Source of the DNA: Deltaproteobacteria bacterium
GTDB lineage: Bacteria > Myxococcota_A > Polyangia > JAAYKL01
Direction of reading: 5' to 3'
DNA: 64,000 nucleotides
Assembly: GCA_016935665.1 (NCBI GenBank)
Contig: JAFGQN010000172.1
Location: 1-64,000, forward strand
The notes beneath the pieces are model-generated. The model was not told the DNA's origin. It did not search any database and worked only from the letters and a program-made list of their open reading frames with translations. Positions 8,847 to 19,009 of the stretch are shown here, one piece after another (position 1 is the first letter of the stretch; each line of letters starts with the position of its first letter). Made by a program: the position numbers and the translations under genes.

Positions 8847-11800
8847 ATGACGAAGGACACCAATCGGGAAAATTTAGACAAATCGTTTGAATCCGCAAAA
8901 AAAGCACTTTCCAGGGCCTGGGATAGTGAAGATGCCTGGGACCATCTGGAAGAATTCGCAGAAACCCCTGGCTTTGATTCGCAGGTGGCTGGCGTGTATG
9001 CCGAAGCACTGGAATCCGGTTTGCCCGAAAGTGTGTTTGAGCTGGTTGCACAACGGGCTGTGAATTTTCATGATGAATGGTTTGGAGACGCTCCCCAGCA
9101 GTTGCAGAAACTGCTCAGCCGCATCATTGAATTAGAGCCGAATGCATCCTGGGCGTTCAATCGTCTCACCGAGCATCTGTCATCAATGGCATTATGGGAT
9201 GACCTATTTTCGGTGTATGACCGTGCTTTGGACAACGTGGCATCCACAAAGCGCAAAAAAGAATTGCTTGAGGAGGCGGCCAATATCGCCAGGGACATGG
9301 CGGACGAACCCGACCGCGCGCTGAACTATCTGCTGGCGTTGCATCGGTTGGACAAGTCCAATAAAGGACGCTTGCAGCTAATTGAGCGCATGCTCGAAAA
9401 AAGAGAGCGCTGGAGTGAGCTTATCGATCTCTGGCAGCAGCAGTTGGAGGTAATGACTCCAGACGAGGCGTTGGAAACCCGGCTGAATATCGCCGACTGT
9501 CATGTGGAAAAACTGCGTGAGCACGACAAAGCGCTTAAAATCATCGAGGCGTTTTTGCAGGAACACGCCGGCCATCGACGGGCCTGCGCGCTGGGCGAGG
9601 CCATTTTAGCGGATGATAGCGTCGACCCGGCATTGCGGATGCGTGCCCTCGACACCGTTCTTTCCAATTACCAAACCGCCGATCAACCGGAATCTGTGGT
9701 ACGCGTGGTGGAGATTGCGCTGACGTTTGCGCAAACGGAACAGAAAATATTTTTGTATCGCAAAGCGGGCGCCACGCTGAGCATTCTTGGAAAAGATGAG
9801 CAGGCAATGGCCAGTTATGGTGAATTGTTGGTTCTGGCTCCGGCCGATGGTGATGCCAACAAGCAGTTGCGGTTGCTGGCGGTACGCTCCAAACGTTTTG
9901 ATCTAAGGGCAGAGGCGTTGATTCGCGCGGCCGTCTGTGATGACGAAGTTCTCAAAGTGGCGCATCTGACAGATGCTGCGGAGTTATACGTGCGTCATCT
10001 GAACAACGCCGCGCGAGCCATCGAAATCTATTCGGAACTGCTGAGTCTGGAGAGTGCCGAACCGTCCACTTCCTTGAAGGTGGCGCATAACCTCAATGAA
10101 CTTCTGGCGGCCGAACAGCGGGACAGCGAGCGACTGTCGGTGCTTGAACAGATTGCCATTCTGGAATCCACATCAATGGTGCGTCGAACCGTATACCAGG
10201 AAGCGGCCAAGCTTGCTGAGCAATTGACCATGCCCGAACGCGCCCTGGAATTCTGGAACGCCGTGCTGAAAGAAAATGAAAATGACCTCGAAGCGCTAAC
10301 GGCATCCATTCGTTTGATGCATCAGACGGAACAATGGGAAGATGTGGTGGCCTATCTGCAAAAACGAGCGGCGGCACCCGTTCTCAAAGAGCAGCGGCGC
10401 AGTGATTTGGTGGAGGTGGCTGTTGTCCAGTTGAATTATCTGGAGGACCCTTCTGCTGCCATAAAAACCTGGAAAGAGATATTTGAAGAATTTGGTCCAA
10501 GGCCCGATTGTGTGAGCCAGTTGGACGCATTGATGAGCCAGGAGGGACGGTTTGACGAGTTGGCAGAGCTGCTGGTGCAGGCGTCTACTAAAACCGTTGA
10601 AAATGTGCAGGGAATCCTGTCGCGCCTTGGCGATATTTCAAAAGATCAACTGGAACTGCCGGAAAAGGCCCTGAATTATTATCGCAGTGTGCTGGCTTTG
10701 GAACGCAAAAATCCCCATGCCGTTGCTGCGGTGAAAGAACTGACAGAAGTGCCCGAGACGCGCGCGTCTGCGGTTCATCTGCTCGAAGAGATATATCGAA
10801 GCACCGAGGCATTTGACGAATTGATTATGTTGACGGAGTTGCGTCTGTCAGTTGCCACCGATGTCCCGGAACAGGTGGCTATTATGATGGAGGCGGCGCG
10901 TACCTATGAGAAGGAACTGCGGGACGCGGAGAATGCGTTCACCATGTACTGCCGCGCTCTGCCGGAAAGCCCGGATAATTCGCTGGCGTTGGAAAATCTG
11001 GTGCGCCTGGCTGAAGTAACCGAGATGTGGCGTCCATCGCTGGTTGCGCTGAAAACGGCAGCTGAAAAATGTATACCGGGATCGTCCCAACATTTGGGGC
11101 TACTGATGCACGTGGCCAAAATTCAGGAAGAAGAATTGGAGGATTTGCAAAGCGCTCTTTCAACTTGTGTGGAAATCGCGAGTGTATCCGTGGCCAATCT
11201 GGAAATATATGAGCGTATTATCCGGCTTGCTGCGGCCACCGAATCCTGGAGTGACGGTCTCAACGCATTTGCCAGCATCATTCGACAAACCGGAAAAGTG
11301 CAGCAGGACAAACTGCAACTGCTGGAAGAAGCGGCCACGAGTCCCGTTGCCTTTGCAAAACTGGCGGAAACGCTGAACACTACAATTATTGAGAACACAG
11401 AATTTACGCCGCTTATCCAGCGCGAACTGAATCTGATTCTTTCCAATTGGTATATGACCCAATGTGACGATGCCGCAAAAGCCAAAGACACGTTGAAGCG
11501 AGCGGTGGACGCGACGCCGGATTTCCTCCCGGCCAGACGGAAACTGGCGGAGTTTCAGCGCAAGGCGCCTTCGAAATCATTTCTGGAGAACCTTAAAGTG
11601 ATATTCCGGCTCTGTAATGATGACCTGGATCCTCTAATGGAAGCGGCGACGGTGGCCGTGGGAATTCTGGAAGAGTACGAAGAAGCCAGAATTTATGTGG
11701 TGAATCTGTACGATGAGGCATCAAAGCTGTGGCGCATGGGGACGACCGTCAAGGGACGGTACAGTGCCGAGGAGTGTGTATTGCATGCGGTGACCCAGAT

Positions 11801-14800
11801 TGCGCAACTGGATTTGGAAAACGGATTGAAGGAGCGCGCGGCGTTGTTTCTGCTCGAAGGCGCCAAAATGCCGTTCGACGAGATTCGTTCCCGATTTTTG
11901 CGGAAGAAAGCCGCATCGATATTTGCAGAAATCAATATGAATCCGATGGCCATCGATGTGTATAATCAGGTGCTCACTCGCAATCCGGATGACATGGAGA
12001 CTCTGTTGGAGATGGATGCGCTTTTGGAAAAGGAAAACCGTATCCTGGAGCTGCTGGGTGTGCGGCAGAAACGACTTGAATTGACCAGTGACCCGGATTT
12101 GCAGCTGACGTTGCGACTGGAGATTTCATCACTGGGCGGGATGCTGGAAGGCAGTGAATCGCGTTTGGCCCTGCTCAAGGAAAATCTGACGCAAACGCCG
12201 GGGGAGGCCAGAACTATCGAGGCGATTCACCAGCTTTTGGAAAAACACGGTCGTTTTCGGGAGTTGGTGGAGCTGTTCAATGAGCAGGCGAATTTCCTGC
12301 TGACCAAAGGGGAATCGTCCCAGGCGGCATTTTTGTTTGAAACAGTGGCCTCTGTGGCACAGAACAAGCTTGGTGATGTGGATAAGGCCATTGCCGCCCA
12401 TCGTAAAGTGGTGGAGCTGAAAAACAATCCCCAATCTCTGGATGCATTGGCCAAACTGTACACACAGAAGGGGGACCTGGCGGAGGCGGTGGATTGGCTC
12501 AAAAGGCGACTGCAAGTGGCGGAGCCGGAAGAGCGGGTTTCCACAATGATTCGATTGGCGCGCACCCAGCTGAAAATTGGTCAGGTGGAGGAGGCGGTGG
12601 AGGTTTTGGAGAATGCGTTTGATGCGGCCCCTCAAAATGCCGAAGTGCGCAAACTGTTGCTGGAGCGGTATCGGGAATTGAAACTGTACCAGAAGTTGGC
12701 TGATGCTCTCGAACGCTCCATTGGCAATCTCCACGACAACAAGACGGTGCTGACGTATGCCAGAGAAGCGGCCTACATTATTTTTGAACAGTTGAATTCG
12801 CCCAGAAACGCAGTATCTGTGCTGCAAAAAATTGTGACACTGCAGCCCGATGCCAAAGAAGAACAGACCATGCTTGCCGAGGCGTTGCTGGATGCGGAAC
12901 GATACGATGAAGCCCGCGTGCTTCTGGAAGAAATTCTGGAAGCATTTGGACGCCGACGCTCGCCGGGACGCGCTGCAATTCATGCCAAACTGGCGCATGT
13001 GATCAACGCCCAGGGGGACACGGATGATGCCATTTTGCATCTGGAGCAGGCGGTACGCATGGATAGCCAAAACATTCAGATTGCAAGAGAATTGGCGGAA
13101 ATGGCCGGTCAAAAAGGCGATTTGGATCTTGCGGAACGAACATATCGCTCGTTGCTGATGACGGTTCGACGTGGGCAAAGCGGTGCGGCGAAATCGCCGA
13201 TTGGTCCCGCTGAAATTTTACTGGAATTGAGTTTTATCGCGAAACTGAGAGGTCAGGAAGATAAAGATGCAGAACTGCAGGAATCGACCATAGAGGCGTT
13301 GCGTCAGGATGACTCACAGGCATCGGCGCTGGAGAAGCGGCTGTTGGAGGCGGAGGAATACCCGTTTCTGGTGAAGATTCTGGAGAGTCGCCTGGGCTAT
13401 TTGAAAAAGAATGTGATTCGCGCCCGCGTACTCGGCAAATTGGCGGATATTCTTGAGTATCATCTGGAACAGCGGGACAAAGCTTTTGAGATTCGCTTGA
13501 AAGCGGTCACCAGCGATCCCGGGGCGCCCCAAAACCATGACAGCGCCATTCGGTTGGCCAAAGAGCTTGATTTATATGATGAGTACGTGGAAGTTGTGGA
13601 GAATCAGATGTCCACGACACGCAGAGATGTGGATGCATTGACGCGCTGCGAACTGTTGCTGCGAATTATGGACGCCCGCATTGAGGATGAAGAGCTGGAG
13701 GATGCCACTGAACTGTTTGAACAGGCCAAGAAGCTGGATGTGCGTGAAGTGGATGTGATTCGAGCGGGGGCACGTCTGGCAGAAGCCAGGGGCGACGATG
13801 AGCTGCAGGTGCAACTGCTCACTGAGTTGTCGAAAATGGGCGAGAGCGGAGACAGTTCAGAAACGCATGTGAACGCGCTGTTTCGTTTGGCGGAAATTCA
13901 TCTTGGGTCTGAAGAAACGTTTGATGAAGGCATTGAGCAGTTGGATGCCGCATTTACAGAGTCTGGGAATTGTGAGCGAGCGGGACGAATTTTGAAACGA
14001 CTGGTGCGCAAAGGGGTGCAAAGCGATGCATTGCTTCATGTGTTTGAACGGGTATCCAAAAAGTCGGATGACAAGTATTTGATGCTTGAATATTTCGAGA
14101 TGTTGTCCAATCTGGCGTCCACCACTCCGGCACAGATTCAGGATGGTGCAAGGCTGGCGCTGGAGCTGGACGAAAAAGATCGCGCCGAAAAACTGATGGA
14201 ACGCATTATAGATGCGTCGGAGGAATTTCCGGAATTCGGTGAAGCAATTACCTGGGCAATGTTGGGCCTTGGTCACAAACGATTAGAGCAAAAAGACCTG
14301 GCAGGCGCGGTCAAATGGTTCCATGACGCTGCTGAAATTGTGGAAGACGACGAGGTGTTTGAGTTTGGTGCGGCGGTGGCGCGTTGCATTTTCGAAGAAA
14401 GCGACGACCTGATACTGGGATCCAGAGTATACGAAAAGCTGCTCGAAATGAAACCGGGCGACAAAGTAGTGTGGGAACCTCTGAGTGATATTTACCTGAA
14501 GCTTGGCAATATCGAGGGATTTGAATGTTTGGTGGAGGAAACGATGTACTCGCTGGAGAGTACGCAGGAGCGCAACGCGTTGCGTCAGAAATGGGCGAGG
14601 ATGCTGCTCGACAACGATGGTCGCGAGGCGGACGCGGTGGATGTATTGAAAAACATACTGCTGGACGAGCCGGGACACAGCGAGGCGCTGGCGTTGCTGT
14701 CGGACTACTACAAACGTTCCGGGAGGGAAGAGGAGTTGATAGACCTGCTTAAAGACCGGTTCTCATCAGCGGCAGACCGCCAGGCTGCGGATGAAGTCAA

Positions 14801-16598
14801 GGGCCTGGCTCTGGAACTGGGGCGCCAACTCAACGATAGAGATGAAGTGCAGAATCTGTATCGGCGGGCCCTGTCGGTTTCAGTGGATGATTCGGCGCTG
14901 TTAAAGGCGCTCATTGAAACATTGGATCCCCATGACGATGCACGGGAACGCCTGTCTTTGCTGGAACGAACCTTGCGTAACGAATCCGGTGACGACGCCG
15001 CATCCCTGACATTGCAGCTGGTATCTGCATATCGGGAGATGGACGACGGTGAAGGTGCGACGCGAACATTGAAATTCGGATTTGAAAGAGCGCCTGGAAA
15101 CAGCGATTTGAAAAAGGCGCTGGAACATGATTATCGATTGCGGGGCGATTTTGATGGTCTGGTCGAAATGCTGAAATCCACCGCTGCGGAAGTGGAGGAT
15201 GTGGATGCGAAATTGCGTGCATTCAGTGAAATCGCAGATTTGTATAAAGATGAAATCAACGATGTTACCGGGGAACTCGATGCATTGATTCAGATGGCGG
15301 AATTCGTTGATGGCGATTTGGCATTTACTATTCGCCTGATAGATGCATTCCGGCGTGCCGGCAAGTATGACGAGGCGTTGGAAAAAGCACAGTCTGCGTT
15401 GGATGCGGTTACGGAGCCCCAGAAAAGGTACGAGTTACTGCTGCTGCGCTCCAGAATGCTGAAGTCCAGGGGGGATGTGGATGGCGCGCTCGATGATTTG
15501 GAAATGGCTGTGTCCATAAACGAAGAAGCTGCGGAGTCGTTCGAGACATTGCTGCTTGAAAAACGTTCCGAGGCCGCTGCGGAACAGGACGTACTGGCAG
15601 AGAAAGACGCTGTGAACAAGTTGACGGGATTGTATCTGTACCAGGAACGCGTGGCGGAACTGACGTCACTGCTGCAGAGCTGGCTGGCGGGTCATGGAGA
15701 GGATGTGGATTCCTGGAGACAACTGTTGCAGTTGCATCAGCAGGCGGACAATCATGAAGGCGTGATAGACGCCTGCAAAAAACTGACAGTGCTTACCAGT
15801 GGTGAGGAACAGCTGGAAGTGGGCGCTGTGTTGACCCGGGCCTGTCTGGAGACGGGTGAACTGGAGATTGCCAGAAGGGGGCTGGAGTATATTTACAAAG
15901 AAAATATCGATGGGGTGCGGGTTCGGGATGAACTTAAAATGGTCTACGAAAAAATTGGTGCATTTCACGAACTGGCCACGTTGCTGGCCCATGATGCCAA
16001 ATCCGCTGAGGACGTTGTGGAACGCGCAGAACTGTTCAGGCGGGCGGGGCACGCGTATCTGAAGGCGGGCGATCCCTCCACTGCCTTGCTGGCGTTGAAT
16101 GAATCATTGTCGCTGGAGCCGGACAATATCGATTCCGCACTGCTGGTCATTGACATCGAGATTGAGCAGGGTGATTTGAATGCCGCAGAGGTACATGCAG
16201 ATGCGGCGCTGGAGGCATACGGTAACCGGCGCACGCCTCAGCAGGCGTTGTTGCTGTATAAAAAAGCCGTCATCAGTAAACAGCGGGGCGATCGGATGGA
16301 GCAGATGGAATGGCTGGAACAGGCCGCCACATCCAACCGAACCGATGGTGTGATTGCCGCGGAACTGGCGGAACTGGCCGAGGAACTGGAACAGTGGGAA
16401 ACCGCCCTCAAAGCTCTGCGCAATATTTCGCTCATGAAAACCAACTGCCCCATGTCCAAGGCGGAATCCTTTTTCAGACAGGGACGTATTTCCTATCGAA
16501 CCGGAGATGAAAAGCGCGCTGTCCTGTACCTGAAAAAAGCCCTGCAGGAAGACCGGGATCACGGCGAAGCCGAGGCGTTTTTACAGCAGATTTCGTAA
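8847..16598 (+). CDS. Giant tetratricopeptide-repeat protein (2583 residues)
   Basis: One uninterrupted frame of 2583 residues composed almost entirely of TPR-like helix pairs, for example DKAIAAHRKVVELKNNPQSL, DEARVLLEEILEAFGR, DPSTALLALNESLSLEPDNI and KRAVLYLKKALQEDRDHGEA. There is no signal peptide and no transmembrane segment, so it should be cytoplasmic. The composition is rich in Glu, Leu and Ala, and no catalytic domain interrupts the solenoid. Very long TPR proteins of this kind occur in Myxococcota and relatives and are presumed scaffolds; the partner is unknown. The ATG follows AGAAGGACACT. A 276-bp gap separates it from the aarF-like gene. The end overlaps 18 bp with the convergent gene at 16581-17006. 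The TPR call is firm; the role is unknown. Confidence 0.88.
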   Translation: MTKDTNRENLDKSFESAKKALSRAWDSEDAWDHLEEFAETPGFDSQVAGVYAEALESGLPESVFELVAQRAVNFHDEWFGDAPQQLQKLLSRIIELEPNASWAFNRLTEHLSSMALWDDLFSVYDRALDNVASTKRKKELLEEAANIARDMADEPDRALNYLLALHRLDKSNKGRLQLIERMLEKRERWSELIDLWQQQLEVMTPDEALETRLNIADCHVEKLREHDKALKIIEAFLQEHAGHRRACALGEAILADDSVDPALRMRALDTVLSNYQTADQPESVVRVVEIALTFAQTEQKIFLYRKAGATLSILGKDEQAMASYGELLVLAPADGDANKQLRLLAVRSKRFDLRAEALIRAAVCDDEVLKVAHLTDAAELYVRHLNNAARAIEIYSELLSLESAEPSTSLKVAHNLNELLAAEQRDSERLSVLEQIAILESTSMVRRTVYQEAAKLAEQLTMPERALEFWNAVLKENENDLEALTASIRLMHQTEQWEDVVAYLQKRAAAPVLKEQRRSDLVEVAVVQLNYLEDPSAAIKTWKEIFEEFGPRPDCVSQLDALMSQEGRFDELAELLVQASTKTVENVQGILSRLGDISKDQLELPEKALNYYRSVLALERKNPHAVAAVKELTEVPETRASAVHLLEEIYRSTEAFDELIMLTELRLSVATDVPEQVAIMMEAARTYEKELRDAENAFTMYCRALPESPDNSLALENLVRLAEVTEMWRPSLVALKTAAEKCIPGSSQHLGLLMHVAKIQEEELEDLQSALSTCVEIASVSVANLEIYERIIRLAAATESWSDGLNAFASIIRQTGKVQQDKLQLLEEAATSPVAFAKLAETLNTTIIENTEFTPLIQRELNLILSNWYMTQCDDAAKAKDTLKRAVDATPDFLPARRKLAEFQRKAPSKSFLENLKVIFRLCNDDLDPLMEAATVAVGILEEYEEARIYVVNLYDEASKLWRMGTTVKGRYSAEECVLHAVTQIAQLDLENGLKERAALFLLEGAKMPFDEIRSRFLRKKAASIFAEINMNPMAIDVYNQVLTRNPDDMETLLEMDALLEKENRILELLGVRQKRLELTSDPDLQLTLRLEISSLGGMLEGSESRLALLKENLTQTPGEARTIEAIHQLLEKHGRFRELVELFNEQANFLLTKGESSQAAFLFETVASVAQNKLGDVDKAIAAHRKVVELKNNPQSLDALAKLYTQKGDLAEAVDWLKRRLQVAEPEERVSTMIRLARTQLKIGQVEEAVEVLENAFDAAPQNAEVRKLLLERYRELKLYQKLADALERSIGNLHDNKTVLTYAREAAYIIFEQLNSPRNAVSVLQKIVTLQPDAKEEQTMLAEALLDAERYDEARVLLEEILEAFGRRRSPGRAAIHAKLAHVINAQGDTDDAILHLEQAVRMDSQNIQIARELAEMAGQKGDLDLAERTYRSLLMTVRRGQSGAAKSPIGPAEILLELSFIAKLRGQEDKDAELQESTIEALRQDDSQASALEKRLLEAEEYPFLVKILESRLGYLKKNVIRARVLGKLADILEYHLEQRDKAFEIRLKAVTSDPGAPQNHDSAIRLAKELDLYDEYVEVVENQMSTTRRDVDALTRCELLLRIMDARIEDEELEDATELFEQAKKLDVREVDVIRAGARLAEARGDDELQVQLLTELSKMGESGDSSETHVNALFRLAEIHLGSEETFDEGIEQLDAAFTESGNCERAGRILKRLVRKGVQSDALLHVFERVSKKSDDKYLMLEYFEMLSNLASTTPAQIQDGARLALELDEKDRAEKLMERIIDASEEFPEFGEAITWAMLGLGHKRLEQKDLAGAVKWFHDAAEIVEDDEVFEFGAAVARCIFEESDDLILGSRVYEKLLEMKPGDKVVWEPLSDIYLKLGNIEGFECLVEETMYSLESTQERNALRQKWARMLLDNDGREADAVDVLKNILLDEPGHSEALALLSDYYKRSGREEELIDLLKDRFSSAADRQAADEVKGLALELGRQLNDRDEVQNLYRRALSVSVDDSALLKALIETLDPHDDARERLSLLERTLRNESGDDAASLTLQLVSAYREMDDGEGATRTLKFGFERAPGNSDLKKALEHDYRLRGDFDGLVEMLKSTAAEVEDVDAKLRAFSEIADLYKDEINDVTGELDALIQMAEFVDGDLAFTIRLIDAFRRAGKYDEALEKAQSALDAVTEPQKRYELLLLRSRMLKSRGDVDGALDDLEMAVSINEEAAESFETLLLEKRSEAAAEQDVLAEKDAVNKLTGLYLYQERVAELTSLLQSWLAGHGEDVDSWRQLLQLHQQADNHEGVIDACKKLTVLTSGEEQLEVGAVLTRACLETGELEIARRGLEYIYKENIDGVRVRDELKMVYEKIGAFHELATLLAHDAKSAEDVVERAELFRRAGHAYLKAGDPSTALLALNESLSLEPDNIDSALLVIDIEIEQGDLNAAEVHADAALEAYGNRRTPQQALLLYKKAVISKQRGDRMEQMEWLEQAATSNRTDGVIAAELAELAEELEQWETALKALRNISLMKTNCPMSKAESFFRQGRISYRTGDEKRAVLYLKKALQEDRDHGEAEAFLQQIS

Positions 16599-17006
16599 AG
16601 CCTGGCGGAAGAATATCTTCCTATATTCGCGAGGCGCCAGAGCAACACGCCCCCCACGCAATGGAATACTTTTATCGGGACTTGTTTTTTTTTTGTCAAA
16701 ACCGCTCGGCGTTGGCCTGTTGTTACTGTCTGTACTGCCAGGTACACGGTAGATGACAGTCGCACCTTCCTCTATATCTGTTTGATGCATTTTTTGTAAA
16801 TTGGCAGGAAGGCTCATCCGAGCTCCTTTCTTGAGAACCAGCCACAATGCCACCTTTTTTCCTGCTGATTCAAATACCTGGCAGCTGAACTGAGCGGCAT
16901 TGGGATTAAAGCCCCATGCAACGCCGATTGCTTCCCGTAAAGTGCCATTTTCTCCAACAAAAAATGTAACTGAATGATGAAGAGAAAGCGAATCAAGATG
17001 TTTCAC
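16581..17006 (-). CDS. Hypothetical protein, 141 residues
   Basis: The family is not recognised. The frame begins at GTG 17006 (MKHLDSLSLHHSVTFF) and ends inside the 3' end of the giant TPR gene, with an 18-bp convergent overlap. The first 90 residues look like a compact alternating beta-rich domain (for example QFSCQVFESAGKKVALWLVL and EGATVIYRVPG). The last 40 residues are basic and Pro/Lys-rich. There is no signal peptide, transmembrane segment or Cys cluster. The start lacks an obvious Shine-Dalgarno. It could be a stand-alone small cytoplasmic protein; coding status is moderately supported by its length and lack of a competing frame. Confidence 0.5.
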   Translation of the reverse strand: MKHLDSLSLHHSVTFFVGENGTLREAIGVAWGFNPNAAQFSCQVFESAGKKVALWLVLKKGARMSLPANLQKMHQTDIEEGATVIYRVPGSTDSNNRPTPSGFDKKKTSPDKSIPLRGGRVALAPREYRKIFFRQALRNLL

Positions 17007-17274
17007 GGCATTTAAACAGAGGGGGTATTTGTTAAACGACTCGACATTATTCCGACGTAATTTGACCTCGATTAGATAATGTTCTTCCAGTGGCTCCTCC
17101 CATACTGCAGAAATATTCTCTGTTCATTTTTTTACCCCGCGATCAGCCTTCAATTCCAGTTTCGATTTTTTTGCGATATGACTATAGTAATCTACCTCTA
17201 CTACGTGCCCGTATTCCCTATTCAAAATTCGCAGTTTGTCGGAATGAGGGAACACGGCGAGAAGGAGCATTGCG

Positions 17275-17844
17275 ATGAGTAAAAAAGTGGTCGTCACTGC
17301 AACCCATATTAAATGTATCGATCCTCAGGATCCGTATCTGGATGAATTGTATTTTGTAACCGGCACCAATAGAGCATCATTCACTTCGAAGACGAAGCGT
17401 CGAATCAGTAAAGGATTTGACGAGGATGTTCAAATTGAGTTGCTGAAAACAGAAATCAGCGACAATGTAATTACGCCCGTATTAATAACACTCTGGGAGC
17501 AGCGGGCGTTCAAAGACAACGGTCGGATTGCCAAAGTTATTGAGGAAGCCGCAGAGAAGGCGTTGAAATATGCGAAACGTCATCTGACTGGATTGAGCTG
17601 GCCTGAGCTTGCCATAAAAGCCGGCGCCTGGCTGCTGGACCATGCGGTTCATTTTTTCAAGCGAATAATGAAAGACTCTCCTTTGGGTTTCAAGGAGATC
17701 GTTCTGCCGCGGGTAGCAGGGCCTGGGGAAGCGTACGATTACCCCAATAGCATTGAAGGAGAAACCCAATATCACTTCACGGCAAAAGGAGACAAAGAAT
17801 CCTTTTATCACTATGAAATTGATTTGATGGTGAAAATCAGCTGA
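17275..17844 (+). CDS. Hypothetical protein, 189 residues
   Basis: The family is not recognised. The start is well supported, with GAAGGAG eight bases before the ATG. The N-terminal part looks beta-rich (KKVVVTATHIKCID, DELYFVTGTNRASF). A helical middle follows (IAKVIEEAAEKALKYAKRHL and ELAIKAGAWLLDHAVHFFKR, both amphipathic). A beta-rich C-terminus ends YHFTAKGDKESFYHYEIDLM. There is no signal peptide, lipobox or clear transmembrane helix. It stands alone between a convergent unknown gene and a convergent lipoprotein gene, so context gives no functional hint. The amphipathic helices could let it bind membranes or oligomerise; that is speculation. Confidence 0.7.
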   Translation: MSKKVVVTATHIKCIDPQDPYLDELYFVTGTNRASFTSKTKRRISKGFDEDVQIELLKTEISDNVITPVLITLWEQRAFKDNGRIAKVIEEAAEKALKYAKRHLTGLSWPELAIKAGAWLLDHAVHFFKRIMKDSPLGFKEIVLPRVAGPGEAYDYPNSIEGETQYHFTAKGDKESFYHYEIDLMVKIS

Positions 17845-17921
17845 GACACAATGGGGACAGGATAGGAATGGCTCCAATTGGGTGTCTTTTTCGGGATTAA
17901 ATACTTATCTGAATTTCACGT

Positions 17922-18824
17922 TTACGCGTCATCGCTTGTCCCTTCGAGTCCCAAAAGGTATGGAATTGCAAAGATAACCGAGGAGAGAATGCGAGTTCGC
18001 CCGTTGTCGCACCAAACAATATTACTGTCAGAATATAGCGCATCACCTTCGCGGCAATAGCCATCTGCATCCTGGCACACGTCAACAGCGCTTAACTGAT
18101 TATTGTCGGTGTACTTGATTCCTTCACACAGAAAATTTCCCGTACACTCATCGCCCACTACGGACGAGGTGGCGTCCCCGCAATTTGTGTGCGCGACGTC
18201 AATGGATGGCATCGGTTTCAGCAGTGAGTCATCGCAGAGAAGGTATCGGACCAGATATGGCGATACAGAAGAACCATTGACATTTACTGTGAGGTTATCG
18301 CCACACGAGACCCGTTCAATACACCCCCCTTCGAGAGGTGTGTAACATGAGAAAACGCCTTCGCATTTCTCTCCGGAGCGACCGTCTGCAAGAGCTGAAC
18401 AGTCTGTCCATACCACATCTGGCCGTGGCTCGGCTTCTTCCTGAGCGATTACGTTGGTTGCACTGATGCTGCCACGCATGCACTCCACGAATCGGGATGA
18501 CGGAACACCCGCAGCCTCCGGCGGTTGCGCAACACCACAGCCAAATCGGTCGTAGCAGCTGTCTGCTTCGGGATCGTTGGTGTCGCAGGTATTGTCGCAA
18601 ATGTCTCCGCTTTTGATGGCTGCAAACGATGCATCGTTGTCGCAGGCGTCGGCCTTAACGAATTCCGGCAACCGGTCATTGTTGGTATGGAGAGTGCCAT
18701 CGTATTTGAGATTGGTACCGGATTCACCGGTCAACACTGTTGCCGTTGAGCCGTCTTTAAAATCGTAGCATCCCAAAAGCAGAACCGCTAAAGTGAGTAA
18801 ATAGATTGTTTTCATACTGGTCAT
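17922..18824 (-). CDS. Cys-rich predicted lipoprotein, 300 residues
   Basis: Starting at ATG 18824 (MTSMKTIYLLTLAVLLLGC), with AAAGGAG six bases upstream, the product has a lipoprotein signal ending in the lipobox LLLGC, so it should be lipidated and sorted to the outer membrane or periplasm. The mature part is rich in Cys, Asp and Gly, with paired-Cys stretches such as SGDICDNTCDTNDP, CFGVAQ-like loops and VGDECTGNFLCEG, consistent with several disulphides. An upstream in-frame ATG at 18851 is less likely because it lacks a ribosome site. No enzymatic domain is recognised. It is divergent from the ECF sigma gene at 19010, and the shared 185-bp intergenic region holds an inverted repeat, so it may belong to that regulon (inference). 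Confidence 0.75.
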   Translation of the reverse strand: MTSMKTIYLLTLAVLLLGCYDFKDGSTATVLTGESGTNLKYDGTLHTNNDRLPEFVKADACDNDASFAAIKSGDICDNTCDTNDPEADSCYDRFGCGVAQPPEAAGVPSSRFVECMRGSISATNVIAQEEAEPRPDVVWTDCSALADGRSGEKCEGVFSCYTPLEGGCIERVSCGDNLTVNVNGSSVSPYLVRYLLCDDSLLKPMPSIDVAHTNCGDATSSVVGDECTGNFLCEGIKYTDNNQLSAVDVCQDADGYCREGDALYSDSNIVWCDNGRTRILSSVIFAIPYLLGLEGTSDDA

Positions 18825-18893
18825 CGTTTTCTCCTTTGCAACCGAATGCAACTATTTATGCATTGATGCGGTCTGAGGACCGGGAGCTGGGAT

Positions 18894-18980
18894 AAACGGC
18901 TCATGGAGCAAAAAAAAATAGTTAAAAAAATTCCCACAAAAAAAAGTACATTTTGATACTGAAGAAAAAATGAGCCGTTT
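18894..18980. repeat. Pair of 11-bp inverted repeats in a divergent intergenic region
   Basis: AAACGGCTCAT at 18894-18904 is exactly the reverse complement of ATGAGCCGTTT at 18970-18980, separated by 65 A/T-rich bases. The pair lies between the divergent lipoprotein and ECF sigma genes, so it could be a two-site operator for both. A small hairpin (CGGTC, TGAG loop, GACCG) lies just to the left, near 18870. Confidence 0.4.
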
Positions 18981-19009
18981 GGGCTGTCTCAGGGTCCGGT
19001 AACATCCGG

